DNA of 64,000 nucleotides, taken from positions 62,001 through 126,000 of IMG/VR virus record IMGVR_UViG_3300028558_000791, one strand, 5' to 3'. A program made the position numbers and the translations under genes. Position 1 is the stretch's first letter. Each line of letters starts with the position of its first letter. The notes beneath the pieces were generated by a model. It searched no databases and had not been told where the DNA came from. It worked only from the letters and a program-made list of their open reading frames with translations. Shown here one piece after another: positions 7,471 to 14,587 of this stretch. The DNA is from a virus.

Positions 7471-7700
7471 GTGAGGAGAAGGAACTGAAGGGGAAATTCG
7501 TCAAAGTTGCTAAGGCCGATGGGTCTCAGGACTTTGACGAATCCTTTTGGGAAATATGGGACGGCGACTATTTACTATTCAAAAAGTCTGTCAAAGAACT
7601 TTGTAATGAGATTCGTTGGCTAGATTATGAAATGATTTTCTGTCCGGAGTTTGGTAAGTTGCTTTTGAAAAGAGCAAAGAAGTTGAAAGCGTTCTGGTAA
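7467..7700 (+). CDS. Small acidic protein ending LKAFW
   Basis: A 77-residue protein beginning at a GTG that overlaps the EF-G stop (GTGA), with GGAG upstream. It ends KKLKAFW, close to the LKAFL tails of the proteins at 16, 47267 and 47671. No known domain. The overlap implies co-translation with EF-G. Confidence 0.7.
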   Translation: MSEEKELKGKFVKVAKADGSQDFDESFWEIWDGDYLLFKKSVKELCNEIRWLDYEMIFCPEFGKLLLKRAKKLKAFW

Positions 7701-8458
7701 TGATTCTAATAACACAGCAAAGAGTTGGTCAGGCACACGGGGAAATCCTAGCTATGCAGATAGCGGCCAGGGAGATGGGTTGGGAAGTCCTCACCGCGCC
7801 CTCTGGCTGGCGTTTAGAGGACGATTTGATCAAGTCAGGCGTCAAGGGCGTACCCTATGGCTCCCAGACCTTCTGTGAGGTTATAGCGCAGCAGATGGGC
7901 TGGACTTTGAAGCAGAACAGTTTTGACTGGCTCTCTAAGCTTCACCCTGCCTATTTGAAGCGTCAAGTTGACTTTATGACCCTTGGCGAAGCCAAGAAGC
8001 TTAAGGAGACTAAGTTCATCAAGCCGGCGGATGATAAGGTCTTTCAGTGCGGAGTCTATACTCCTGGTACCCTTATCACGCCTGAGGTAGTCCCAGACGA
8101 TACTCCTACCCTTGTCTCAGAGGTAGTTGAATGGGACTTGGAGTATCGTACCTTTGTTGACAAGAGGGTAAGGACCTGGTCTAATTATATCTTTTTCGAT
8201 CATATTGCTGACCATAGGTTCTGGAATATGGTTCCGCTTGAAGAGGAGCGGTACCCTCATGACTTCGTAAATGATTTACTTCATGACATGGAGTATCATG
8301 ACATGGGCGACCTCATCACGGTCCCCAGCGTTATAGATGTTGGTAGAATCAAAGGAAAGGGTTGGGCCATTATTGAGACCAACCAAGCTTGGGCTTCTGG
8401 TCTTTATGGCTGTGGACCTATGCAAGTCCTAAAAGTATTGGAGCAAAGCTGTGTCTGA
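7700..8458 (+). CDS. ATP-grasp-like protein
   Basis: A 252-residue protein starting at the TAATG junction with the previous gene. The pattern resembles small ATP-grasp enzymes found in phages: KFIKPADDK (nucleotide-binding Lys), VVEWDLEYRTFV, and IIETNQAWASGLYG near the C-terminus in place of the metal-binding E-x-N loop. ATP-grasp enzymes join a carboxylate to an amine or thiol with ATP. The substrate is unknown. A second, divergent ATP-grasp-like protein is at 55179. Family assignment is by motif and not certain. Confidence 0.6.
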   Translation: MILITQQRVGQAHGEILAMQIAAREMGWEVLTAPSGWRLEDDLIKSGVKGVPYGSQTFCEVIAQQMGWTLKQNSFDWLSKLHPAYLKRQVDFMTLGEAKKLKETKFIKPADDKVFQCGVYTPGTLITPEVVPDDTPTLVSEVVEWDLEYRTFVDKRVRTWSNYIFFDHIADHRFWNMVPLEEERYPHDFVNDLLHDMEYHDMGDLITVPSVIDVGRIKGKGWAIIETNQAWASGLYGCGPMQVLKVLEQSCV

Positions 8459-8954
8459 TAGAGAAGATTTATCTGCTGAGTTGTTTACAGTAGTGTGTGA
8501 TGGTTGCCAGAATGTTTTCCCTGCGGAAGATGGGAAGTGCACTTGTGGCTTGTCTAAGGGTCAACTCAAACTTGACATCGATAAGATGTTGAATAGAGTC
8601 TATGATAGACATGCTCAAGGTAAAGAGGCTGGCGCAATTGATGTCATCTTCGATGTCTTCTGGCAACTACATAACAAGTGGGACATCATGAACGAAATCC
8701 TAACCAAGGCTGATGTCTCTAAACTAGACGGCAGCTTGTTGGTTGGCTTCATGGTTCAGACTTTCAAGTACATCAAGCAGGTCCCGGCCCATTTGGATTT
8801 CTGTGACAGGGCTGCTGCACGAATGAAAGATATGGGATACGATGATGAACGTATCCATGATTTGGTGGATAACTATCGTGAGACTGGAGATTACTGGGAA
8901 AGCATGAAGGCTTATGGCGCCCCCGAATGGTTAAGCGGTCCTAAGCCTGAATAA
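8451..8954 (+). CDS. Hypothetical protein with N-terminal zinc knuckle, 167 aa
   Basis: A GTG-started protein (GGAG upstream) overlapping the ATP-grasp gene by eight bases. Four cysteines in a CxxC...CxC arrangement near residues 15-32 suggest a small zinc-binding head; the rest is helical and acidic. I do not recognise a family. It lies last in the run 5377-8954. Confidence 0.65.
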   Translation: MSDREDLSAELFTVVCDGCQNVFPAEDGKCTCGLSKGQLKLDIDKMLNRVYDRHAQGKEAGAIDVIFDVFWQLHNKWDIMNEILTKADVSKLDGSLLVGFMVQTFKYIKQVPAHLDFCDRAAARMKDMGYDDERIHDLVDNYRETGDYWESMKAYGAPEWLSGPKPE

Positions 8955-8968
8955 TATCTCATCAGGTT

Positions 8969-9388
8969 ATGAGCAACCTACTAATTTTTCTTTGCATTCT
9001 ATTGTGGGGAATCAGCTCGTTCCTCAATAGATTATCTGTCGAGCGCATGCCTCCACTGTTGATGCAAGTCATAGTGGGATCAGTTTTCTTTTTCTATATT
9101 CCAGTAGCCCTAAAGCTAACTGGAGTAAACAATCCGCTCCACTACAAGTGGTCGTGGTACAGTGTTACCTTAACTACTATTGCAACACTATGTTCTATCT
9201 CGGCTAACATTTTACTATACACCAGTATAAAGGGCAGCAATACATCCGGATCATCTACTATGATGGTCTCTTTGTATCCAATAGTAACTTTTATATTATC
9301 CATCTTCATATTACATGAGCAGTTCTCAATGATGAAGATAATTGGCGTAATAGTAATGTTAGCTGGCGCTTACCTAATGACGAAGTAA
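8969..9388 (+). CDS. Small EamA/DMT-type membrane protein
   Basis: A 139-residue, four-helix hydrophobic protein. The N-terminal LWGISSFLNRLSVE and the C-terminal HEQFSMMKIIGVIVMLAGAYL are typical of one EamA repeat of the drug/metabolite transporter superfamily, as in bacterial proteins of about 140 residues that pair to form a carrier. Substrate unknown. It would insert in the host inner membrane. Confidence 0.75.
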   Translation: MSNLLIFLCILLWGISSFLNRLSVERMPPLLMQVIVGSVFFFYIPVALKLTGVNNPLHYKWSWYSVTLTTIATLCSISANILLYTSIKGSNTSGSSTMMVSLYPIVTFILSIFILHEQFSMMKIIGVIVMLAGAYLMTK

Positions 9389-9700
9389 TTACTTCTTCTT
9401 TTTCTTAGCTGGCTTGCCGCCCATCTTGCGGTACACATCATAGACTACTGCCCAAGGTTCTTCGTAACCTTTCCAGTATTTCTTGACAGCTTTCTTGGCG
9501 CGTTTCCAAACCTTCTCATCTATTAGATTTACATCTTGGACTTGATTATTGTCTTGTTTAGAAAGTGATTTGATGAAAGAAGCCTCTTCTGGGCTAAAGT
9601 CCGAAGCCTTCTTATCAGCCGGTGCCTTGTCGGCATACTGCTGTTCAGCGATCTTAATTGTGAATTCTTCGGCTAATTCAGCCACTTTTTCAAAGCTCAT
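9389..9700 (-). CDS. Minus-strand hypothetical protein, 103 aa
   Basis: A 103-residue charged helical protein ending in a Lys-rich tail (PAKKKKK). The N-terminus EKVAELAEEFTIKIAEQQ is an amphipathic helix, similar in style to the N-termini of the other minus-strand proteins at 10933 and 60230. It is divergent from RNase HII across 22 bases. I infer a virion or DNA-associated late protein, without direct proof. Confidence 0.7.
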   Translation of the reverse strand: MSFEKVAELAEEFTIKIAEQQYADKAPADKKASDFSPEEASFIKSLSKQDNNQVQDVNLIDEKVWKRAKKAVKKYWKGYEEPWAVVYDVYRKMGGKPAKKKKK

Positions 9701-9701
9701 A

Positions 9702-9714
9702 CCTTAATGTAAGG
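9702..9714. promoter_or_regulatory. Palindrome between divergent genes
   Basis: CCTTA-atg-TAAGG lies in the 22-base gap between the minus-strand gene and RNase HII. TAAGG on the + strand acts as the ribosome site for RNase HII, and the mirror copy sits against the minus-strand ATG. There is no room for promoters, so both must start inside the flanking genes. Confidence 0.35.
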
Positions 9715-9722
9715 ATATTAAT

Positions 9723-10352
9723 ATGATAGACAAGCCTGTAATTATTGGTTGCGATGAGGTTGGATATGGTTGCTTAGCCGGTCCCCTAGTTGTGGTCGGG
9801 GTCAGAGCACCTAAAGAATGGAAGCTGGAGGGCCTAAACGATTCCAAGAAATTGTCCGCCAAGAAGCGTGACGCCATGCTCCTCCCTCTGATGAAGCTGG
9901 CCCAGAGCAATGTAATAAGTTACCATCTAGCCGAACGAAGCTCTCAGGAGATTGATAAGGTAGGAGTGGCAGTTGCCCTGAAGGATGCTTATGTTGAATG
10001 TTTCAAGGCTTTGTATCAAGAAGATTGCCTGATAATTAGCGACGGAATCTTAAAATTTGACGGCCTGGGCGTCGATGACTATGATAAAGTTTCGGTGATC
10101 AAAGCTGACGCTAAGTTCCCGGCCGTAATGGCCGCTAGCATTATTGCTAAGACTTATCGTGATGATAAGATGCATAGATTACATCTTACATACCCTAACT
10201 ATGGTTGGGATTCTAATGTAGGGTATGGTTCCAAAGACCATCTGGCCGCCATTGAAAAGTATGGCCCCTGCCCACTTCATAGGTTCTCATATGCTCCAAT
10301 GAGGAATATGAAGATTGCTGACCCGCGACAGATGACATTTAAGGATTTCTAA
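9723..10352 (+). CDS. rnhB: Ribonuclease HII
   Basis: A 209-residue RNase HII, which removes ribonucleotides and RNA primers from RNA-DNA hybrids. The catalytic start IGCDEVGYGCLAGPL holds the Asp-Glu pair (residues 10-11), LNDSKKLS follows, then a DG region and KADAKFPAVMAASIIAKTYRD supply the remaining acidic residues. Length and motif order are normal. Its stop is joined to the next gene (TAATG). With the NAD-dependent ligase it may serve primer removal and nick sealing in phage replication. Confidence 0.95.
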   Translation: MIDKPVIIGCDEVGYGCLAGPLVVVGVRAPKEWKLEGLNDSKKLSAKKRDAMLLPLMKLAQSNVISYHLAERSSQEIDKVGVAVALKDAYVECFKALYQEDCLIISDGILKFDGLGVDDYDKVSVIKADAKFPAVMAASIIAKTYRDDKMHRLHLTYPNYGWDSNVGYGSKDHLAAIEKYGPCPLHRFSYAPMRNMKIADPRQMTFKDF

Positions 10353-10552
10353 TGGAACCGACTGATCAAAAGAAAGTTAGATTAATTTGTAACCAAGTTT
10401 CATTCCTAATGGAACATCAGGAAATTCTTCCAGATCTAAAAGAGTGCATTGCAAAGCTAAGCCCTGAGTCGGAAGGTAGTGAGTATCTGAAAGGCGCTCA
10501 GGACGCTTTGAATTATCTAATTGGATTTCTAGCAGCAAAGGGTAATCGATGA
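10352..10552 (+). CDS. Hypothetical protein, 66 aa
   Basis: A 66-residue helical protein that starts within the TAATG stop of RNase HII. No recognised domain; overlaps the next gene by four bases (ATGA). Confidence 0.6.
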   Translation: MEPTDQKKVRLICNQVSFLMEHQEILPDLKECIAKLSPESEGSEYLKGAQDALNYLIGFLAAKGNR

Positions 10553-10821
10553 AAACGGATTTTGTAACCTTGATTAAATCTATACGCAAGGCGCTTAGAC
10601 CGGAATTCAAAAAGCTTGAATCATTGACTGGTGAGCAGCACTCAAATACTCTTGATATGATAGAGCGAGAGTCATTGAAAATGATTTTGGAAGCAGATTA
10701 TACAGAGACAGAGTTCTATGAAGAGTATCAAGAATACTTTATGGACTTCTCGTCTGACAATCCCGATGAATGGATTATCAAACGTGACCCGGAGAATGCT
10801 GAAATAATTTCAGGTAATTAA
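10549..10821 (+). CDS. Hypothetical protein, 90 aa
   Basis: A 90-residue acidic protein joined to the previous gene by an ATGA overlap. No motif recognised. It ends the RNase HII operon just before a tRNA-Met promoter element. Confidence 0.6.
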   Translation: MKTDFVTLIKSIRKALRPEFKKLESLTGEQHSNTLDMIERESLKMILEADYTETEFYEEYQEYFMDFSSDNPDEWIIKRDPENAEIISGN

Positions 10822-10835
10822 CTATCAATAATGTG

Positions 10836-10844
10836 TGATATATA
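10836..10844 (+). promoter_or_regulatory. Extended -10 TGATATATA before tRNA-Met
   Basis: TGATATATA within CAATAATGTGTGATATATAG, ending ten bases before tRNA-Met. It matches the element seen before other tRNA genes. Confidence 0.5.
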
Positions 10845-10854
10845 GCACACATAT

Positions 10855-10930
10855 CGTGGTGTAGCAAATCGGCATATGCGACTGTTTCATACGCAGTATT
10901 AAGTGGGTTCGACTCCCACCTCCACGACCA
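10855..10930 (+). tRNA. tRNA with anticodon CAT (Met or Ile2)
   Basis: Acceptor CGTGGTG/CTCCACG with one T-T mismatch, anticodon stem ACTGT/GCAGT with loop TTCATAC, T arm GTGGG-TTCGACT-CCCAC, discriminator A, encoded CCA. There is no run of three G-C pairs in the anticodon stem and base 72 pairs with C1, so it is not a standard initiator. Elongator Met and lysidine-modified Ile2 cannot be separated here. Confidence 0.85.
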
Positions 10931-10932
10931 AA

Positions 10933-11328
10933 TCAATTCGTAGCAATTCCCGAACCTGGATCTCTACCAGTGAATGATAAGGTGGTTGTTCCTTGTGGAA
11001 CCTGAGGGAAGCTACTGATATGTTTCTCAAGATACTTCTTAATTTGTGCTGGTAACTTAGCGTAATTACCTGCAAATTGTGGAGGTTCAACTGATGGTGC
11101 TGACACGTCAACGTTCAAACCACCCAAGGTAGCCTCAGTAATGGTGACGTTGATATTTAAGTCAGCCTGATCTTTCTTGAGTTGAGATGGAAAATTCATG
11201 ATTCCATTAGCGCTGCTCTCGCCATAGCTGGCGGCATTCTGAATGATTTCTTGAAGATTCTGCGATTGAGCATACTTATTTTGAAATTTGTTTGCTAGTT
11301 TTAGAAGTAGGGCCTGAGACTTTTTCAT
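10933..11328 (-). CDS. Minus-strand hypothetical protein, possible late protein
   Basis: A 131-residue protein with an amphipathic N-terminal helix (LLLKLANKFQNKYAQ) followed by a Pro/Val/Thr-rich, beta-type C-terminal half. I do not recognise a family. Its start faces tRNA-Val, and its stop nearly touches tRNA-Met. Its strand and N-terminal style match the genes at 9389 and 60230, so I infer that these are expressed together, perhaps late as virion parts. Confidence 0.7.
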   Translation of the reverse strand: MKKSQALLLKLANKFQNKYAQSQNLQEIIQNAASYGESSANGIMNFPSQLKKDQADLNINVTITEATLGGLNVDVSAPSVEPPQFAGNYAKLPAQIKKYLEKHISSFPQVPQGTTTLSFTGRDPGSGIATN

Positions 11329-11347
11329 ACAAGATATATGGCTTTAG

Positions 11348-11356
11348 TGGTATATA
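11348..11356 (+). promoter_or_regulatory. Extended -10 TGGTATATA before tRNA-Val
   Basis: TGGTATATA in the gap between the minus-strand gene and tRNA-Val(TAC), 13 bases before the tRNA. The same sequence read on the other strand (CTTATATACC) could serve the minus-strand gene. Confidence 0.45.
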
Positions 11357-11369
11357 AGATACCGAAAAT

Positions 11370-11444
11370 GGTCGATTAACTCAGCGGTAGAGTGATGCCC
11401 TTACAAGGCGTAAGTCGGGGGTTCGAATCCCTCATCGACTACCA
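11370..11444 (+). tRNA. tRNA-Val (anticodon TAC), first copy
   Basis: Acceptor GGTCGAT/ATCGACT with a G1-T72 wobble, anticodon stem ATGCC/GGCGT with loop CTTACAA, T loop TTCGAAT, discriminator A and CCA. Confidence 0.92.
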
Positions 11445-11459
11445 GATATGCGGGTTTTA

Positions 11460-11491
11460 CCAAGGGCATAGCGTCCCGAGGCATCTCTTGG
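11460..11491 (+). other. Hairpin between tRNA-Val genes
   Basis: CCAAGG and TCTTGG form a 6-bp stem around a 20-base, GC-containing loop in the 73-base spacer between two tRNA-Val genes. No coding frame is present. It could guide tRNA processing; it is weak as a structure. Confidence 0.25.
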
Positions 11492-11517
11492 AAGGTGACT
11501 TAGTGTATTCCAAACAT

Positions 11518-11592
11518 TGGAGATTAGCTCAATGGTAGAGCGTCGGTTTTACACTCCGAAGACTTAGGGTTCGATCCCCTTATCTCCAACCA
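11518..11592 (+). tRNA. tRNA-Val (anticodon TAC), second copy
   Basis: Acceptor TGGAGAT/ATCTCCA, anticodon stem TCGGT/TCCGA (with a T-T at the loop-closing pair) and loop TTTACAC, discriminator A, encoded CCA. It is clearly different in sequence from the first tRNA-Val. Confidence 0.88.
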
Positions 11593-11660
11593 TGTGTCCC
11601 TAACATATAGGGGATGACACCTATCACAGTGGTGTGGAATGCTGGGGAGTACAGCACCAT

Positions 11661-11734
11661 GGGCGGTTAACTCAATGGTAGAGTGCTAGCATGACTCGCT
11701 AGCTACAGGGGTTCGATTCCCTTACCGCCTACCA
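11661..11734 (+). tRNA. tRNA-Val (anticodon GAC)
   Basis: Acceptor GGGCGGT/ACCGCCT with G1-T72 wobble, anticodon stem CTAGC/GCTAG with loop ATGACTC, so anticodon GAC with an unusual pyrimidine (T) at position 37. Encoded CCA. The preceding 68-base spacer contains no frame, only short inverted repeats. Confidence 0.85.
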
Positions 11735-11735
11735 G

Positions 11736-11984
11736 ATGCGTAAGCTAAGCATATTTGATGATGGTGCGTTTGTCGCATCGGTCACTATGAACGGTACCAC
11801 GCCTTTGATCTTTGCTCGCACGAGTAGGTCTTGGAGTGAAACCAACATGCTAGTTCGTGACAGGTACACTCGTACTGTTAACGGCAAGTACATAGAAGTC
11901 AAAATGGATGATGCCGATTTCCTCCAGCATGTAGCTGAGCGAGCGCAGGGTTACAATTTCAGCACGGAGTTGATCAATGAGTAG
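11736..11984 (+). CDS. Hypothetical protein directly after tRNA-Val
   Basis: An 82-residue, beta-rich protein (MRKLSIFDDGAFVASV at the N-terminus) of unknown function. The ATG is one base after the CCA of tRNA-Val(GAC), so no ribosome site can exist outside the tRNA. Translation would need a leaderless message after tRNA 3' processing, or initiation on the unprocessed transcript. It overlaps the next gene by eight bases. Confidence 0.65.
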   Translation: MRKLSIFDDGAFVASVTMNGTTPLIFARTSRSWSETNMLVRDRYTRTVNGKYIEVKMDDADFLQHVAERAQGYNFSTELINE

Positions 11985-12195
11985 CGTTGAAAATTATGAC
12001 GGTCTCTGTGGTATAATTCCTGAGTTCGCTGACTCTAGTAACCAAATACGTTGTAATTATGAATTGGGACATTATGGTCCCTGTTCATTTAAGAAACTAA
12101 GAAATCATCGTAGAGGTTATGCTGGTTGTTTCAGAGCGCCAGACCCAGACCGTGGTTTCATTGATTCTGTTCTGTCGCATCAAGAAGACGAATAA
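11977..12195 (+). CDS. Hypothetical protein, 72 aa
   Basis: A 72-residue protein with four cysteines (CGIIPEF, RCNYELGHYGPC, GCFRAPD) and His residues, compatible with a small metal-binding or disulfide fold. CGGAG upstream supports the start. No family recognised. Confidence 0.6.
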   Translation: MSSVENYDGLCGIIPEFADSSNQIRCNYELGHYGPCSFKKLRNHRRGYAGCFRAPDPDRGFIDSVLSHQEDE

Positions 12196-12207
12196 TTGAG
12201 GAAAGAA

Positions 12208-12408
12208 ATGAAGAAGTTAATTGGCTTTGTATTAGCATTGGTAATTGGTATTATAGTTATCGCCCCTGTTCACGAAGCAGAGGCCCAGGTTGTTTACACT
12301 CGCAAATGTTGCGATGGTAATAATAACGTCCGTTGTGTCTTAGAAAATTGGACTCCGGTGGGCAACTCTTGCTTTTGTTATGGCCAAGGCTGGGGATACG
12401 CCTGCTAA
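12208..12408 (+). CDS. Small secreted Cys-rich protein
   Basis: A 66-residue protein with a clear signal peptide: MKK, a hydrophobic core of about 16 residues, and a cleavage-like HEAEA-Q. The mature part is about 38 residues with six cysteines, including an adjacent CC pair and a CFC. The ATG at 12208 follows GAGGAAAG. I infer export to the periplasm, where the cysteines could form disulfides. Function unknown. Confidence 0.7.
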   Translation: MKKLIGFVLALVIGIIVIAPVHEAEAQVVYTRKCCDGNNNVRCVLENWTPVGNSCFCYGQGWGYAC

Positions 12409-12425
12409 TTTTCTACGGAGAATAA

Positions 12426-12716
12426 ATGATTGATGAGAATAAATTCTGGGACTTGGTTCGCCAGTGGGAATACGATACAAGAAATACTTCCTCTGCTAAC
12501 CAAATCCTTGGCCATACATCTGTGGCCGGCATAATTCAGATGGGTCAAGAGATAATTCCACTCGCATTGAAAGCGATGAAAGAAAACTATCATTTCACTT
12601 TCATATTGCATAAGTTAACTGGAGAGTGGCCAGTCAAAGATGAACATAAAGGTAATGGTCCAAGGATCATTGAAGCTTGGCGGAAGTGGGCCAAGAAACA
12701 TGGATACCAAGTCTAA
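12426..12716 (+). CDS. Conserved hypothetical protein, 96 aa
   Basis: A 96-residue helical protein. The pattern (an early W-D segment, SSANQILGH, IIQMGQEIIPLALKAM, LTGEWP, then AWRKWAKKHGY at the end) matches a small family of unknown function that I recall from many bacteria and phages. CGGAG lies upstream of the ATG. It is followed by a bidirectional terminator that isolates it from the minus-strand Kelch gene. Confidence 0.7.
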   Translation: MIDENKFWDLVRQWEYDTRNTSSANQILGHTSVAGIIQMGQEIIPLALKAMKENYHFTFILHKLTGEWPVKDEHKGNGPRIIEAWRKWAKKHGYQV

Positions 12717-12731
12717 GCTTGCTAAAAAGAA

Positions 12732-12758
12732 AAACGCCAGGTATTTAGCCTGGCGTTT
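12732..12758. terminator. Bidirectional terminator
   Basis: AAACGCCAGG-tatttag-CCTGGCGTTT, a perfect 10-bp stem with A- and T-runs on both sides. It lies between a + gene and a convergent minus-strand gene and should stop both transcripts. Confidence 0.88.
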
Positions 12759-12783
12759 CCATTTGATTCACTAAAAATTTAGA

Positions 12784-13689
12784 TTAGAGTTTTGTCCAAG
12801 TAGTACCGTTCCAAGACCAAGTGTGGTCGGAAGCGTAGTTGTCAACAGCGCTAATACCGCCGAACATAATTACGTTACCACTCTGGGAGTCCCAGCACAT
12901 CTGAGCGCCCTTACGGCCTGCTGGAGAGGTAGCTGGTGTAGCCTTAGTCCAAGTAGTTCCGTCATAGAGCCAAGTTTCTGGTAGGTTGTTGTATTCATTG
13001 ACACCACCGAATAGAACCCATTGTGCACGAGTTACGTCGTAAGCCATGCAAGCACCAGTTCTAACTGATGGGGAAGTTGCTGGAGCCTGGAGAGTCCAGG
13101 TAGTTCCGTCGAACTTCCAGGTATCATTCTTGCATTCACCGCTGCTGATGCTACCACCAAACAATACTGTGAAGGTTGGGCCGGCTGCCATTACGTGACC
13201 GACTCTGGCTGATGGGGAAGTTGCTGGAGCTAGTTGAGTCCAAGTCTGAACATAACCGTCCCACTTCCAAGTCTCATTTAGGTAGCCTTGGCCACCGTAA
13301 CCACCAAACATGGTGACATTGAGTGCAGTAGTAGTTGTACGACATGCTTCCGCGCCATAACGTCCAAATGGAGATGTAGTTGGAGATTTCTGGGTCCAAG
13401 TAGAACCGCTCCAAATCCAAGTATCCTTTAGGGCGCCTTGTAGGGCTGAGTCAGCTTGACCACCATAAACCATAACGCCATAACCATCATAGGCCATAAC
13501 TTGGTTAGTACGTCCTGGTAGTGGGCCAGCAGTTACTACTTGGGTCCAATCTGTGCCGTTCCAGGTCCAAGTTCCATTTTGGAAATTAGAAACACCTGGA
13601 TAGGCGCCAGAATCCAATAGAACTACTTCGCTAGAACCACGTTGGATCATGAAAGAATTTACGCAACGAAGTGGGGTGTGAGTTGTCAT
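12784..13689 (-). CDS. Kelch-repeat beta-propeller protein
   Basis: A 301-residue protein made of about six repeats of roughly 50 residues. Each has a W-x-W-N/D-G-T-x-W-T-Q/K strand, an Ala-Thr-Ser-Pro turn and an MAYD...VLFGG strand, a Kelch-type beta-propeller. AGAGGATAAA precedes the ATG on the minus strand. Propellers of this type in phages are often tail or fibre parts that bind surfaces, but an intracellular role is possible. A second, unrelated-looking Kelch protein is at 36306. Confidence 0.8.
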   Translation of the reverse strand: MTTHTPLRCVNSFMIQRGSSEVVLLDSGAYPGVSNFQNGTWTWNGTDWTQVVTAGPLPGRTNQVMAYDGYGVMVYGGQADSALQGALKDTWIWSGSTWTQKSPTTSPFGRYGAEACRTTTTALNVTMFGGYGGQGYLNETWKWDGYVQTWTQLAPATSPSARVGHVMAAGPTFTVLFGGSISSGECKNDTWKFDGTTWTLQAPATSPSVRTGACMAYDVTRAQWVLFGGVNEYNNLPETWLYDGTTWTKATPATSPAGRKGAQMCWDSQSGNVIMFGGISAVDNYASDHTWSWNGTTWTKL

Positions 13690-13772
13690 TTTATCCTCTT
13701 TAAGTGAATCAAAACTTTAAAAGCTTATTTGTATGGCTTAAAAGTGATAGAATAATTATAAGGAATTTTTCG

Positions 13773-14045
13773 ATGCATTATCATATTTTCTGGGGTTTAA
13801 GGACAACAGAGGAGCCCTTTATCCTAAATTTTTCGGACAGGGATACGGCCATTGACAAGTTCATTGCGCTAGTTAAAGATGTAGAAGGTGATAGCGTCAA
13901 GGACGGTCCACCACCCTGGGACGAGCAAAAGATTGGCAATACTCTAGTCTTTAGAATTGTTAGCCCTTTGTACAAGTATCTACTTGTATACTGTAATAAT
14001 TCTTGTGATACTGAAGATGCTCCTTTTCCAATGAATGTTAATTGA
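13773..14045 (+). CDS. Hypothetical protein, 90 aa
   Basis: A 90-residue protein starting MHYHIFWGLR. The start at 13773 is chosen for the AAGGA upstream; the upstream region (13740-13765) also holds AT-rich -10-like sequence. Divergent from the Kelch gene. No domain recognised. Confidence 0.6.
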   Translation: MHYHIFWGLRTTEEPFILNFSDRDTAIDKFIALVKDVEGDSVKDGPPPWDEQKIGNTLVFRIVSPLYKYLLVYCNNSCDTEDAPFPMNVN

Positions 14046-14059
14046 TTTTGGGCATAAGG

Positions 14060-14068
14060 TGATATAAT
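14060..14068 (+). promoter_or_regulatory. Extended -10 TGATATAAT before tRNA-Gly
   Basis: TGATATAAT preceded by CATAAGG, 11 bases before tRNA-Gly(TCC). A TTGATT lies upstream at 14042, but the spacing of 15 is short. Confidence 0.6.
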
Positions 14069-14079
14069 TATTACCGTAA

Positions 14080-14154
14080 GCGAATGTAACTCAATGGTAG
14101 AGTCTCTGCCTTCCAAGCAGATGGTTGAGGGTTCGAGCCCCTTCGTTCGCTCCA
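14080..14154 (+). tRNA. tRNA-Gly (anticodon TCC), first copy
   Basis: Acceptor GCGAATG/CGTTCGC, anticodon stem TCTGC/GCAGA with loop CTTCCAA, T loop TTCGAGC, discriminator T, encoded CCA. Confidence 0.94.
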
Positions 14155-14184
14155 AGCTCTGGTGCCTATAGAAACCTATTCGCC

Positions 14185-14231
14185 CCTAATTCGAGTCCAA
14201 AGGGCTGTGACATGGCCAGCCACGAATTAGG
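14185..14231 (+). ncRNA. Structured non-coding element in tRNA-Gly spacer
   Basis: CCTAATTCG (14185-14193) pairs perfectly over nine bases with CGAATTAGG (14223-14231). Inside, GGCTG (14203-14207) pairs with CAGCC (14217-14221). The result is a long stem, an asymmetric internal loop and an apical stem-loop in the 122-base spacer between two tRNA-Gly genes. There is no coding frame and no tRNA arm pattern. It may be a small RNA or a processing signal. Confidence 0.45.
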
Positions 14232-14276
14232 ATAAGCAGTAAAGTCAATCTGTAGGAAATAAACACCACGCTATAA

Positions 14277-14351
14277 GCAGACTTAATTCAGTGGTAGAAT
14301 GATTCGTTGCCAACGAATATGTCACGGGTTCGAGCCCCGTAGTCTGCTCCA
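14277..14351 (+). tRNA. tRNA-Gly (anticodon GCC), first copy
   Basis: Acceptor GCAGACT/AGTCTGC, anticodon stem ATTCG/CGAAT with loop TTGCCAA, T loop TTCGAGC, discriminator T, encoded CCA. Confidence 0.94.
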
Positions 14352-14359
14352 AGACGAAT

Positions 14360-14430
14360 GCCAGGTAGGATTACATGGATAAAGCGTCAGGAGTAATCCT
14401 GATTCGAGATGGTTCAAACCCATCAAACTT
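14360..14430 (+). pseudogene. Degenerate tRNA-like remnant
   Basis: The stretch has a D-arm-like ACATGGATAAAGCG, an anticodon-like stem CAGG/CCTG with a six-base loop, and a perfect T arm GATGG-TTCAAAC-CCATC. It has no matching acceptor stem and no CCA. It looks like a decayed tRNA gene in the glycine tRNA array; a small RNA mimic is an alternative. Confidence 0.35.
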
Positions 14431-14477
14431 TCCCGTAAGGGATCGTAAAAAATCTTTCCAAATTTAGTCGTCTATTT

Positions 14478-14551
14478 GCGGTTATCTTCTAATGGTAAGA
14501 ATACTGGTCGCCATCCAGAGAACGCCGGTTCGATTCCGGCTAACCGCTCCA
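14478..14551 (+). tRNA. tRNA-Gly (anticodon GCC), with C at position 33
   Basis: Acceptor GCGGTTA/TAACCGC, T arm GCCGG-TTCGATT-CCGGC, discriminator T, CCA. The anticodon arm is CTGG-TCGCCAT-CCAG, giving GCC. The normally invariant T33 is C. Confidence 0.85.
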
Positions 14552-14587
14552 CGATTCCCAATCTTTCATTTGAAAGCGTGACTTTAT

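Noticed and set aside
11593-11660. Possible tRNA or small RNA between tRNA-Val genes
   Set aside because: Only short, imperfect inverted repeats are present; no anticodon or T arm can be drawn.
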